64,000 nucleotides of DNA, taken from assembly GCA_021805865.1 (NCBI GenBank), contig JAJZDX010000015.1:55387-119386 (forward strand). Direction: 5' to 3'. This document shows, piece by piece, positions 28,340 through 37,239 of this stretch (position 1 is the first letter of the stretch; every line of letters begins with the position of its first letter). Source of the stretch: Pseudomonadota bacterium. Its GTDB lineage: Bacteria; Pseudomonadota; Gammaproteobacteria; Steroidobacterales; Steroidobacteraceae. The translations under genes were made by a program, and so were the position numbers. Below the pieces are notes generated by a model, which had not been told where the DNA came from, ran no database searches, and saw nothing but the letters and a program-made list of their open reading frames with translations.

Positions 28340-30363
28340 GCGCTCCTCCTGCGCAGCTCGGCTTCGCCGGACGCAATCGGCAGTCGCACCGTGAAGCATG
28401 CCCCCTTGCCCGGGCCGGCGCTGCGCGCGCGAAGCTCCCCGCCCATCTCCCTGGCGAGGCTCGCGCTCGAGTGCAGTCCGAAGCCATGGCCGTCTTTCTT
28501 GGTGGTGAATCCGAATTCGAACATCCGCCGCATCGCATCGTCGGCGATCCCGATGCCGGAATCCTCGACGTCGATCTGGAACGAGCCGGGCGGCGCCGGT
28601 CGCAGGCGCACGGTCAACAGCCTAGGACCCTCCATCTGCTCGAGAATCGCATGATGGGCGTTGCTCAGCAGGTTTGCGAGGATCTGCAGCACTTTGTGCC
28701 GGTCGATCGGGACTTTGCCGATGGATCGATAGTCCCGGTGCACGGTGAGATCGGATCCGGTCGGGCAGTGCAGAACGATGGCCTGCTCGATCAGCTCCGA
28801 GACATCGAGTTCCTCCAGACTGCCCCCGCGACGCGCATAGGTCTGCTGGGCCGCGATGATCCTGCCGATGTGCTCGACATGGGTTGAGACCGCGCGCGCC
28901 TCCTCGCAGAGCTCGCGATTCTCGATCACCAGGTGCTCGCCGAGCTGCCGCAAGTATCCGGGAAGCTCCAGGCCGCGCGGATCGCTCGCAAAGAAGGCGC
29001 CGAGCTCGGCCCCCTGATCGGACAAAAGCCGCGCGACACGCTGCACGTTGAGCATGCGCGATTCGCGCAGCCTCGAGGACAACATCGCGGCGGACACACC
29101 CAGACTGTTCAGCACGTTGCCGATACTGTGCAGCACTCCGGTGGCGACTTCCGCCATCCCCGCCCGTCGGAACGCTTCCTGCAGCTGCAGCTGCAGCTGC
29201 AGCCTCCGCTCCTCTTGGCACACCTGCTCGGTCACGTCCCAAGACACGCCGAGCAGACGTGACAGACGCCTGCGTTCGTCCCGCAGCAATCTCGCATGTG
29301 ACTGTAGATGAATCGTCGCTCCCCCGGCCGCCGCGATGCGTAGCCGCAATGCGCACGTGTCGCGGCGCTCGCGCACCGCGCGCAGTATCGCTGCCCGGCC
29401 CTCCGCGGCATCCTCCGGACGGATGCCGGCGAGGACATCCTCGATGTGGTGACGTGGATCGGGACAGGAAGCCTTGAGCGATGCGATATCGTTTTCGGTC
29501 CAAAGGATGCGGCCAGCGGCCAGGTCGTATTCCCAGCAAGCGATCCCGGCCGCCTGCGTGGCGAGGCTCAGCACCTCCTTGCCGTGCTGCAGATCCTCGT
29601 TGAGCCTGGCGAGGCGCAGCGCGTCCTGCCGGCTTCGCGACTCGAGATGCGCATCGTAAACGAGCGTGATCAGTGTAATCGCCAGCACCGCGAACGCGCC
29701 CACGCCGATGGTCACGCCGAGCCAGTTGTTCTGGAACGCGGCCCCACCGTAGCAGTGCGCGCCCGGCGCGAGCCGTGCCGCAAGCATCGCCGTGTAGTGC
29801 ATGCCCGCAATGGCGCACCCCATCACGACTGCCGCAGAGGCCCGCGCCATCCGCAGAAGCCGCAGATCCAGGCCGCGCAGCTGGAAGAAGAGCCACAATG
29901 CGGCGAAGGAGGCCGTGACCGCGATGAGCACCGAAGCGGCGACCAGCAGCGCGTTGTAGGTGATCGCCGGCCTGATCTGGATCGCCGCCATGCCCATGTA
30001 ATGCATGGCGCATATGCCGGCCCCCATGAGGAGTGAGCCTGTCCCGAGACGCGCGAGAGTCAGATCGCGGCGGCTCGCGATCGACAGCGCAAAGCCGGAC
30101 GTCAGCATCGCGATCAGCAGCGACGCCAACGTGATCAGGACGTTGTAGCGCAGCTGGATCGGAACAGAGTAGGCGAGCATGCCGATGAAGTGCATCGACC
30201 AGATGCCGATGCCCATCGAGACGGCTCCGCCGAGAAGCCATGCCCGCGCGCCGGAGCGTCCCGCATCCCCCACACGGCCTGCCAGCATGAGTGCCGTATA
30301 GGAGACGGCGATGGCCAAGAGGATCGAAAGGCTGACGAGCCAGGGATCGTACGTTGCGTGCAT
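28336..30363 (-). CDS. MHYT-domain sensor histidine kinase
   Basis: A 675-residue membrane kinase. The N-terminal 245 residues are a seven-helix MHYT sensor with three motifs: MHFIGM, MHYMGM and MHYTAM, proposed in this family to bind a metal and sense O2, CO or NO. A linker and PAS-like domain (about 270-385) follow. The dimerisation segment has the phospho-acceptor in VATGVLHSIGNVLNSLG near residue 420; the ATPase domain has NLLSNAHHAI, DSGIGIADD and GHGFGLHSSA. It is coupled by ATGA to the GGDEF-EAL regulator, which is very likely its phosphorylation target. The start MHATYDPW was chosen to begin the first helix; an upstream Met is possible. Confidence 0.88.
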   Translation of the reverse strand: MHATYDPWLVSLSILLAIAVSYTALMLAGRVGDAGRSGARAWLLGGAVSMGIGIWSMHFIGMLAYSVPIQLRYNVLITLASLLIAMLTSGFALSIASRRDLTLARLGTGSLLMGAGICAMHYMGMAAIQIRPAITYNALLVAASVLIAVTASFAALWLFFQLRGLDLRLLRMARASAAVVMGCAIAGMHYTAMLAARLAPGAHCYGGAAFQNNWLGVTIGVGAFAVLAITLITLVYDAHLESRSRQDALRLARLNEDLQHGKEVLSLATQAAGIACWEYDLAAGRILWTENDIASLKASCPDPRHHIEDVLAGIRPEDAAEGRAAILRAVRERRDTCALRLRIAAAGGATIHLQSHARLLRDERRRLSRLLGVSWDVTEQVCQEERRLQLQLQLQEAFRRAGMAEVATGVLHSIGNVLNSLGVSAAMLSSRLRESRMLNVQRVARLLSDQGAELGAFFASDPRGLELPGYLRQLGEHLVIENRELCEEARAVSTHVEHIGRIIAAQQTYARRGGSLEELDVSELIEQAIVLHCPTGSDLTVHRDYRSIGKVPIDRHKVLQILANLLSNAHHAILEQMEGPRLLTVRLRPAPPGSFQIDVEDSGIGIADDAMRRMFEFGFTTKKDGHGFGLHSSASLAREMGGELRARSAGPGKGACFTVRLPIASGEAELRRRSA
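29179..29202. repeat. Four tandem CTGCAG hexamers inside the MHYT kinase gene
   Basis: CTGCAG occurs four times in a row within the kinase coding sequence, coding an alternating Gln-Leu tract (LQLQLQLQ) in the helix before the phospho-acceptor domain. Repeat length changes would add or remove two residues per unit without shifting frame, so this could be a slippage site tuning linker length. Confidence 0.6.
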
Positions 30364-30545
30364 GATTCGGGATGTGGCGCGCCGCCGCGCCGTGGCGTAC
30401 AAAATGCCGGCCCCGGGCGCGTCTCACCAGTGCCTGGCTCTCAATGGGCGGCACGGAGACTGTGATGTGCTCTGCAATCACGGAGCCCGAGAGCGGCCCG
30501 CTCCGGCAGAGCGCGCGGCAGAGTCCCGAATTGCGCCACGCCGGA

Positions 30546-31325
30546 CTACCGTGGGAATGCGTTTCGCCGGCCCTGGGCTGCGGGGCGCACCGGACTCATG
30601 CGATCCGGAGAGTCTCCCCGCCCGCCACCCCCAGCAGCTGAGCCCCCCCCCCTGCCGAGCGCCTCGAAGGCCCTGATCAGATCTTCCTGTGACTCGGTAA
30701 AGTGCCGCCAGCCGTCGTGATGCACCGGCACGATGAGCGCATCCGGAAACGCGGCCGCAGCCTCGACCACGTCATTGGAATGCATCGTCAGATAGAACGG
30801 TCCGCGTGTGCGTGCACCCCCTGCGAACGCCAGCACGACTTTCGGACGGAAGCGGCGTGCGACCTCCCGTGTTCCCTCATACCACACGGTGTCGCCGGTG
30901 GCATAGATCAGATCGGCACCGCCTTCCGTGCGGCGGATAACGAACCCAATCACATCGCCCGAGATCGGCTCGATTCCAGGGGGCCCGTGGCGCGCCGGCG
31001 TCGCGGTCACCGAAAGCGTCGTTCCACGCGGCGTGCGCACTGCCCAGCTCTGCCACGGATCCAAACCCGTCGCCTTCCGGCCCAGGCGCACCGCTCCGGC
31101 GCGAGTGGTCAAAGCATGAGGGATGGCGTTGAGAAGCGCGCGCCCCGAGGCGTACTCGCCCCCCGCCGGGTCGAATGTCGGATCGGTGATGAAGCGCACG
31201 CCATCGATCGTCAATACCACCGTGGGTCCGCCGATGTAGGTAATCCCAAAGTTCCGCTCCGCAACGTCCAGAGGGGTTTCCTCGCCGCCGTCGCTCCCAG
31301 ACGACGGCCCTCCTCTTGCGCTCAT
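30546..31325 (-). CDS. Metallo-beta-lactamase-fold protein lacking HxHxDH
   Basis: A 259-residue member of the metallo-beta-lactamase fold, UlaG-like subgroup: TYIGGPTVVLTIDGVRFITDPTFDP, LTTRAGAVRLG, TATPARHGPPG, YATGDTVWYEG and VPVHHDGWRHF are all recognisable. The segment expected between 'DPTFDPAGGEY' and 'GRALL', which normally carries the HDHHFDNLD-type metal motif, is missing without loss of frame, so roughly 30 residues including the main metal ligands are gone. It is therefore probably not a working hydrolase. It overlaps the NTF2-like gene by ATGA (31322-31325), forming a two-gene operon. The last 35 residues are Gly/Arg-rich and may be spurious. Confidence 0.75.
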   Translation of the reverse strand: MSARGGPSSGSDGGEETPLDVAERNFGITYIGGPTVVLTIDGVRFITDPTFDPAGGEYASGRALLNAIPHALTTRAGAVRLGRKATGLDPWQSWAVRTPRGTTLSVTATPARHGPPGIEPISGDVIGFVIRRTEGGADLIYATGDTVWYEGTREVARRFRPKVVLAFAGGARTRGPFYLTMHSNDVVEAAAAFPDALIVPVHHDGWRHFTESQEDLIRAFEALGRGGGSAAGGGGRGDSPDRMSPVRPAAQGRRNAFPR

Positions 31326-31804
31326 GGACCGCTGTCCCCGATGAGCGCCAGATCGCTTGCCGGCACCCGCGGGTCCTCGATCGAGCCGTGGTGATGACTC
31401 TGACGCCCATGGGTGCCGGCGAGCCGAAAAAGCCGGGTGGTGCGTATCGCAGGATCGAGCCTCTCGTCGCCGCGGCCGGGATGGCCGCGTTCGCGGCCGA
31501 TCCCCCAGTAGAGGTCCGCCGTGCCGTGTTCGGTGTAGTCCCGGAATTCAAAGAACATAGGCCGGGCGAGTCTCAGCAGGCGCTCGTAGACCGGGCGGAT
31601 CTCAGGCCACCCCCGCTTGATTCCTGCGAGGGGGTCGTCCATCGCCGCCTCCCCGGATTGCTCCCGGCTTTGCGCCATCAGGGCGAGGTCGCGGGAATTG
31701 AGCGCGCGATAGAACTGCACGAGCCCGTGGCGGGGCTGAGCCGGATCTGCGATCCGCTCACGGCCGGTCACCGGCTCTTGAACGGGTGCAATGCGGTTCG
31801 ACAT
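31322..31804 (-). CDS. NTF2-like (SnoaL-type) protein
   Basis: A 160-residue NTF2-like alpha+beta protein: FYRALNSRDLALMAQ, MDDPLAGIKRGWPEIRPVYERLL, YWGIGRERG, RTTRLFRLAG and RQSHHHGSIEDP follow the order of this family, in which a small cone-shaped pocket binds or converts hydrophobic substrates. It overlaps the metallo-beta-lactamase-fold gene and is divergent from the GlxA-type regulator, an arrangement common for regulator-controlled detoxification operons. Function not assignable. Start MSNRIAPVQE at 31804; upstream in-frame sequence runs into the divergent gene. Confidence 0.72.
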   Translation of the reverse strand: MSNRIAPVQEPVTGRERIADPAQPRHGLVQFYRALNSRDLALMAQSREQSGEAAMDDPLAGIKRGWPEIRPVYERLLRLARPMFFEFRDYTEHGTADLYWGIGRERGHPGRGDERLDPAIRTTRLFRLAGTHGRQSHHHGSIEDPRVPASDLALIGDSGP

Positions 31805-31940
31805 GGTCCTCCTTCGCCGAAGCCATCCTGATCGGTGCAAACGGGTTACTTCTCGGGGCTCAGCGTACCGATTCCCGGAACCCGCCCACAGTGGCATACT
31901 TACCTTCTTTACGGTCATATCTGCCACCGGTGGGCCCCCT

Positions 31941-32933
31941 TTGCGAATCGCGGTGCTGCTGGGCGATGAGTCTTCCATTCCCGTGGCCCTGCTGTTCCGG
32001 GCCATCTTCGAGCGGGCGAATCGGGCGCTCGCCGCCCACCGCTACCGCGTGGAGCTCGTGAGCGCGGCTCCCCTGCTCTCCAGGGCGCAGGATGTCCGCG
32101 TGGCCACTCGCCGGATGCGCGGCCGGTACGACTATCTTGTGGTCACACCATACGATGGGATCGAGGAGGACTGGAGGCCCGATCCGCGCGATGTCGCCCT
32201 GGTCAGACGGCAGCACGCCCACGGTGGCATCGTCGCGTCCGCCTGCCTCGGCGCCCTGACGCTGGCGGAGGCAGGCACGCTCGACGGCCGGGAGGCCACG
32301 ACGCACTGGAGCTGGACCAGACAGGTCCGGGCCCGCTACCCGCAGGTCGCCTGGAACACGCGCCGGATCGTCTGTGATCAGCGGGAGGTGATCACCGCCG
32401 GGGGTTATCTCGCAGCCGTGGACCTCGGGTTGCACATCGTTGCGGCGACGAGCTCGCTCGAGACCGCGCGGGGCCTCGGACAGATGATGCTCGCGGACAG
32501 CGCACGCCAGCACCAGTCGCTTTACGCGCTCAGACTCGCCGCCGCCCCGCTCGGGCGCGGCGCTCTGCCCGACATCGAGCAGTGGATCGAGCACCGCCTG
32601 AGGTCGGCGCCGACCTCGGCGGACATGGCACGCCACTGCAACATGAGCCTGCGCTCATTTCACCGCAGGTTCCGCGAAGCCTACGGCATCACACCGCGCA
32701 AATTCCTTCAGTTGAAGCGGATCGAGATCGTCCGCGAGCAACTTGCCGCGGGCGCTCGAAGCATCGAGCAGATCCTGCAGGATGTCGGGGTGAGCGATGC
32801 GACCTCATTTCGTCGCATCTTCCATCGCGAGCTCGGACTGTCGCCCGCGGAGTATCGGCGGCATTGCCGGGCCGCGGCGGCGAAATCTCACCCCTGGGTG
32901 CCGCGACACGCATATGACGGACAGGTAAGATAG
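31941..32933 (+). CDS. GlxA-family AraC-type transcriptional regulator
   Basis: An N-terminal DJ-1/PfpI-like domain (about 1-190: RIAVLLGDESSIPVALLFRAIFERAN, IVASACLGALTLAEAGTLDG with the nucleophile-elbow Cys, TTHW) is joined to a C-terminal AraC double helix-turn-helix (about 215-315: MARHCNMSLRSFHRRFREAYGITPRKFLQLKRIE). The start is uncertain: TTG at 31941 begins the first strand, while ATG at 31791 would add 50 residues that overlap the divergent NTF2-like start. It probably controls the divergent NTF2-like/MBL operon. The length (330 from the TTG) fits the GlxA subfamily. Confidence 0.85.
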   Translation: MRIAVLLGDESSIPVALLFRAIFERANRALAAHRYRVELVSAAPLLSRAQDVRVATRRMRGRYDYLVVTPYDGIEEDWRPDPRDVALVRRQHAHGGIVASACLGALTLAEAGTLDGREATTHWSWTRQVRARYPQVAWNTRRIVCDQREVITAGGYLAAVDLGLHIVAATSSLETARGLGQMMLADSARQHQSLYALRLAAAPLGRGALPDIEQWIEHRLRSAPTSADMARHCNMSLRSFHRRFREAYGITPRKFLQLKRIEIVREQLAAGARSIEQILQDVGVSDATSFRRIFHRELGLSPAEYRRHCRAAAAKSHPWVPRHAYDGQVR

Positions 32934-33067
32934 GCACAGGCGACCCCTACGCCTACCCGGGCAGCAGAGACTGCACAGCAAACGAACAGATCCCGGGCAC
33001 GAGCCTGGCCGTGGCGACCGCCCGAGGCTCCGCGTCCGAACACCATCGTGAGCACTTCCAGGTACGT

Positions 33068-34444
33068 ATGAGCGACAAGCTGAAAGCCAACTCACTCTCG
33101 TTCTTCGAGTCGATCATCATGGGCGTGGCCGGCAGCGCGCCCGGCTTCTCGATAGCGGTCGCGATTTCGGGCCTGTTGGCGACTGCCGGGTTCTTCTCGC
33201 CGAATGCCGTACTGGTTTTTGCGCTGCCGATGCTCGGTGTCGCGCTCGCCTACAAGGGCCTCAACCGGAAGTTCCCGAGCGCCGGCGCCGCCTACGAGTG
33301 GACCAAGATCGGCTTCGGCAAGCTCCCCGGCTACTTCTCCGGCTGGGCGCTCCTGGTCGCATCGATGGTCTTCATGGTCACCGGCAGCGTGCCTCTCGGG
33401 ACCGCGACGATCGATCTCGTCGATCCTTCTTTCGCGAGCCACGTGCTGCTCACGACCGGCATCGGAGCGATCTGGTTCGTCGGCATCGGGCTCGTCCTGA
33501 TCGCCGGAATCGAGATCACCAGCAAAGTGCAGGTCGTCATGAGCTCGATCGAGCTGCTGATCCTGTTCGCGATCTCCCTTGCCGCCTTCGTACGCGCGGC
33601 GACCGGGCACGCGATCAATCCGTTCTCCTGGGGCTGGTTCGGTTTTCAATACTCGCGCGCGAGTTTCGCATCCTCCGCGCTGATCGTCGTGTTCCTCTAT
33701 TGGGGATGGGATGTCACCGCGAATCTCTCCGAGGAGACCCGCAACGACCGCCCGAATGCCGCCGGCAACGGCGGCTTCCTGAGCGTGCTCGTGACGATTG
33801 CCTCGTTCGTCGCGTTCACGGCGGCGACGCTGATGTTGTTCTCGCTTCGCGACGCTTCGGGCTTTTCCGACAACCTGATCTATGACGTCGCGATCGCGGC
33901 CGGCCTGGGCAGGATGGGCGGCTACGCCGCCGCGCTTGCGCTGATCCTCTCCAGCATCGCCACGCTGGAGACGACGATGTTGCAGTTCTCGCGAACGCTG
34001 TTTGCCATGGGACGCGACCGGGCCTTGCCCGGCTACTTCGGAAAGGTGCACGCACGCACCGTCACGCCCGTACGCACGATGTACCTGCTGCTCGCGGTCG
34101 GTCTCGCCGCGATTTTCGCCTCGAGCTTCCTGCCGTCGGTCAACTCCATCCTCGTCGATTCGGTCAACGCGATCGCAGTGCAAGTTTCCTACTATTACGG
34201 GATCGCGGGTCTCGTCTGCGCGTGGCTGTACAGGAACAGTTATCGGGAAGCACCCGCGATCTTCCTGCAATATGCAGTTGCGCCCGCCCTCAGCGCGATT
34301 GCGCTCATGACATTGGGGATCTACGCGATCTCGACGTTCAACTCGACCACCCGGATCGTCGGCATTGGCGGCCTGATCGCCGGAATCCTCTTCTTCCGCC
34401 CCGGGGGATATCGACGCGTTACGGCGGCGGTGTCCATCTCCTGA
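33068..34444 (+). CDS. APC-family amino acid permease
   Basis: A 458-residue permease with about twelve hydrophobic segments. The first helix has the APC-type unwound motif (IIMGVAGSAPGFSIAVAISGL), followed by KFPSAGAAYEW, the family's PxxGGxYxW-like second motif, and FLYWGWDVTANLSEETRN in helix six. APC permeases exchange or import amino acids and amines. Start MSDKLKANSLS at 33068; the next in-frame Met upstream would add a charged tail. No enzyme gene flanks it closely, so the substrate is open. Confidence 0.87.
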   Translation: MSDKLKANSLSFFESIIMGVAGSAPGFSIAVAISGLLATAGFFSPNAVLVFALPMLGVALAYKGLNRKFPSAGAAYEWTKIGFGKLPGYFSGWALLVASMVFMVTGSVPLGTATIDLVDPSFASHVLLTTGIGAIWFVGIGLVLIAGIEITSKVQVVMSSIELLILFAISLAAFVRAATGHAINPFSWGWFGFQYSRASFASSALIVVFLYWGWDVTANLSEETRNDRPNAAGNGGFLSVLVTIASFVAFTAATLMLFSLRDASGFSDNLIYDVAIAAGLGRMGGYAAALALILSSIATLETTMLQFSRTLFAMGRDRALPGYFGKVHARTVTPVRTMYLLLAVGLAAIFASSFLPSVNSILVDSVNAIAVQVSYYYGIAGLVCAWLYRNSYREAPAIFLQYAVAPALSAIALMTLGIYAISTFNSTTRIVGIGGLIAGILFFRPGGYRRVTAAVSIS

Positions 34445-34521
34445 CACGGGCCGCGGATCGCAGCAGCGGTCGATCGCCAGGATGCGCGATCACGGACGGG
34501 AAGACGCGTGAGGCGCTCAGG

Positions 34522-35031
34522 CTATTCCGCGTGGCGTGTCGCCTCGAAGAGGAACCACGTCCGGCGCTCCGCCTCGTCGATCCAAACCTCGAGCAGGCTG
34601 GCCGTGGCGACATCCCCATGCTCGTCGCATACACCATGGAGCTGACGCATGGAAGCCGCGAGCTGCTTGTTGTCGTCCCGCAGCTCCGACAGCATGTCGC
34701 GAGGCGTGACGAACGTTGCGTCATTGTCACGCAGCCGCTGCAGCTTCATGATGTGTCCGATCGAGCGCAGCGTCGTACCGCCGATCTTGCGCGCGCGCTC
34801 GGCTATGGAATCGGTGATCTCGTAAATCTGCGTCGCCTGCTCATCGAGCAGCAGATGATAGTCGCGAAAATGCGGACCTGACATGTGCCAGTGGAAATTC
34901 TTCGTCTTGACGTACAGCGCGAAGGCATCCGCGAGCAAAGCGGTGAGCGCCGGCGGAATGTCCCTGATCGCCTCCGGCGAAAGGCCGGAGGGCGTATCGA
35001 GAGTGGCGGTCTTTCTGGCTTCTTTGTCCAT
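34522..35031 (-). CDS. dps: Dps-family ferritin-like protein
   Basis: A 169-residue Dps protein with the diagnostic NFHWHMSGPHFRDYHLLLDEQATQIYEITDSIAERARKIGG, which supplies the His, Asp and Glu ligands of the inter-subunit ferroxidase centre. The N-terminal tail (MDKEARKTATLDTP) has Lys and Arg that could bind DNA. Dps dodecamers oxidise Fe(II) with peroxide and protect DNA in stress. Start at 35031 has GAGGAG about 8 bases upstream. Adjacent to the broken osmC gene, another peroxide-stress gene in the same direction, so they may once have been co-regulated. Confidence 0.93.
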   Translation of the reverse strand: MDKEARKTATLDTPSGLSPEAIRDIPPALTALLADAFALYVKTKNFHWHMSGPHFRDYHLLLDEQATQIYEITDSIAERARKIGGTTLRSIGHIMKLQRLRDNDATFVTPRDMLSELRDDNKQLAASMRQLHGVCDEHGDVATASLLEVWIDEAERRTWFLFEATRHAE

Positions 35032-35111
35032 CGCGAGGCTCCTCTCGGTTGGTTGGCGCGGCGCTTGTGCGCTGTGGAGGCAGGCGGAGCATCTTAGCGC
35101 AGCGGACATTC

Positions 35112-35509
35112 TCAGACGAGCGCCGTGTCGAGCGTGATCTGTGCCTTGAGAAGCTTCGGCACCGGGCAGTTCCTTTCCGCATCACCGGCCGGCCGGCTCG
35201 GGCACTCGCGCGCAGTGTCAACGCCGCGCGACGGATCCTGAACTCCCGGCCTTCGGGCTCCAGCGCTACCACGGCTTCGGTAGCAAGCTCCGTGACCGAA
35301 TATCCCGCTCGAGCTGAAAGGCGAGGGCCATGGTGAAACAGACGGGGTGCGCCGCCGCAATCAGCTCCTCGGGGTTCGTGCCCTTCTCGCTCTCGAAGCG
35401 CGTCTTTGAACGAGTACGGTGTGGCGGCCAGGGCATCGGAATCGCTCGACAGCTCGCCTGGGCCTGTGCGGCCGGCGCCGCGCCTGAGCGCCTTGGCTTT
35501 GCGGATCAC
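35112..35509 (-). pseudogene. osmC: osmC-like peroxiredoxin, frameshifted
   Basis: OsmC sequence is recognisable from a GTG start at 35509 (AGGAGAG upstream) to the stop at 35112, but in alternating frames. These are [12 protein letters not shown]...ATPYSFK; then [32 protein letters not shown]; then [33 protein letters not shown]; then GDAERNCPVPKLLKAQITLDTALV. That needs at least three indels. Both catalytic cysteines (in HPVCFTM and NCPVPK) are still encoded. OsmC/Ohr proteins reduce organic hydroperoxides. No single frame can give a working protein, so this is a pseudogene or a poorly sequenced stretch. Confidence 0.8.
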
Positions 35510-35853
35510 GTGGGCTCTCCTCTTCGTTGGAGACGGACGGGGCGGGAACGCCAATGCATATACTGCGGGACGAAGCCGCTCCCGTTGGCACGCTCGAGGC
35601 GCGGCGATGCAGGGGCCAGACCGCTTTGGACGTTTCGTTGTGCTGCCGATACGGGCAAGTGCGGGGCCTTGTACACGGGCTTTCCCCGACCGCGGGATCC
35701 CGAGTCTTTTGCTGCCGCGAGGTCGGCCGAAACTTCGCCCGCCATCCCCGGGCGGGCGGACGCGCTCGATCAGCCGACGGCCCGGATATCTTTACAGATG
35801 CCGCCCGCGCTCGCGAATCACTTCAGGCGCGCCCCGCCCGCGCTAGCGGGCCG
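35510..35853. other. Gap without a recognisable gene
   Basis: 344 bases between the osmC pseudogene and the FlhC-like gene. A 79-residue minus-strand frame (35506-35745) is open but has no family resemblance and no clear ribosome-binding site. I see no repeats. Confidence 0.4.
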
Positions 35854-36414
35854 TCACGTCGAGCCACGCGTCGCCGCCTTCGCGCTCCGGCACTGGCCGC
35901 ATGTCGGCTGGCGCGAGTCCAGCCGGTCGATGAGCACCGTGGCGCTGCAGAACGCGCACTGGCCAAGGCCGATGACCTCGTTCCTGGTGATCCCGAGAAC
36001 GAAGTTGAGCAGACTCTCGAATTGAAGCCTGCCATGCGGGAAGCACGCGCAGAAGGTCTCATAGGCCTGGCACAGGCGCTCGGCGAGCTCCAGGCTCAAG
36101 GGCGCGCGTTGGGAGATTTCTGCGACGGCTTGCGGCAGAAACAGGCCGTAAGCGCGGCAGATCGCCGCGAGCGATACGCCGTCGCTTCGCGCCCGCGTCG
36201 AGCAGGTAAATCGAGACAAGGAGACCGGGGAGGATCCACGAGGACGCATCCGCTCGGTAATGCCCCAGCGTTGGCGCAGATTCCTTTGCTGTTCGGGAGA
36301 CAGACCCGTCATTGCCGAGATCGTTCGCGTGCGCACCTTGTACGTCATCAGTTTGTATGCAAGTTGGTGGCGCCTCGAGTCGCGAAGCGCAGCTTCATCG
36401 GTCGTGGTGTCCAT
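35854..36414 (-). CDS. FlhC-like putative regulator
   Basis: A 186-residue protein whose layout resembles FlhC: an N-terminal helical region (RRHQLAYKLMTYKVRTRTISAMTGLSPEQQRNLRQRWGI) of the type that opens FlhC-like regulators, a helical middle part, and a C-terminal zinc-site candidate CAFC...CGQC (about residues 160-175). FlhC with FlhD activates flagellar class II genes. No flagellar genes are in the window, and the divergent neighbour resembles FlhD, so this could be a stand-alone FlhDC-like pair with another target. Start at 36414 has AGGAAGG upstream. Assignment by resemblance only. Confidence 0.5.
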   Translation of the reverse strand: MDTTTDEAALRDSRRHQLAYKLMTYKVRTRTISAMTGLSPEQQRNLRQRWGITERMRPRGSSPVSLSRFTCSTRARSDGVSLAAICRAYGLFLPQAVAEISQRAPLSLELAERLCQAYETFCACFPHGRLQFESLLNFVLGITRNEVIGLGQCAFCSATVLIDRLDSRQPTCGQCRSAKAATRGST

Positions 36415-36513
36415 TGCTTTCCTTCCTCATTGCCCGCGATGTATGTCAAGTCGGAGTTTTGATCTAAAATCGCGAAAGGCCGGCACATTGCGATTGGCGC
36501 GCCGCGACGGGAA

Positions 36514-37239
36514 ATGGCTCCCCCATCCAGGACGACCGAATGTGTCCAGACAATCCAGAAGACGCTCGGGCTGTTCAACGGCCCCTTCAATTTCGGCCCC
36601 CTCGTGGATCGGCGCACCCTGCCTCGAGCTCGTTCGAGAATTCAACGAACGGCTCATCGTGGCGGTGTCTGAGGCCGCGCGTGAAAGCGATCGGCGCAGA
36701 ACGCCCGAGATGGTGCGGATGCACCGGAACCCGTGGGTGAATCTGGATTCCGCGGCCCGCCGGCGTGCGAGCCGCTTCCCGTTTCTGCTCGCGGACATCC
36801 GGTTCCCCAACGCGCCATGGTGGCGGCGAGCACGGAATGAGGCCTCGGGGCGGGGCGGGGCGACCCGCCCGGTTCGGCGCGCCTGTTCCTGCGCAGGCGG
36901 GCAGTGGAGTTGACGCGGGACGCGCTCATCGTTGCCTGGAGGACCGCGCAGCAGGACAGCCGCCTCGCCGCGGCCTTGCTGGCGATGTCCGAGGAGGTCG
37001 CAGGAATCGTGGCGACCCTCAGCCTGAGCCATCTGCAGCGCATTCCGGAACTCCACCATTGGGATTTGCGCCCGCGATGGGATCACTCGGACTTGTTCTG
37101 GGGCCGGATTCTGAGTGCGGCGAGCCGTGATGACCGCCAGGCGCTGCGCGGCCTGCAGATGGATGCATTGCAGCTTGCGGATTCCGACAGCGGGTCTGCT
37201 GCTTCCGCGGCACGTGCCAACACGATGGTCCATGATTGA
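36514..37239 (+). pseudogene. FlhD-like two-part gene, frame broken twice
   Basis: Three consecutive frames read sensibly. MAPPSRTTECVQTIQKTLGLFNGPFNFGPLVDRR starts at 36514. CLELVREFNERLIVAVSEAARES...RFPFLLADIRFPNAPWW comes next in the +1 frame. LTRDALIVAWRTAQQDSRLAAALLAMSEEVAGIVATLSLSHLQRIPEL returns to the first frame and ends at 37239. The last part resembles FlhD (AQxDxxxAxxxLxM...LxxLTxxQ). The shifts compensate each other, which fits two single-base errors in one real gene of about 240 codons as well as decay. Divergent from the FlhC-like gene across about 100 bases. Confidence 0.5.

Noticed and set aside
31791..31940. ATG at 31791 as the start of the GlxA-type regulator
   Set aside because: It would add about 50 residues with no domain sense and overlap the divergent NTF2-like start; the TTG at 31941 fits the first strand better, though not proven.
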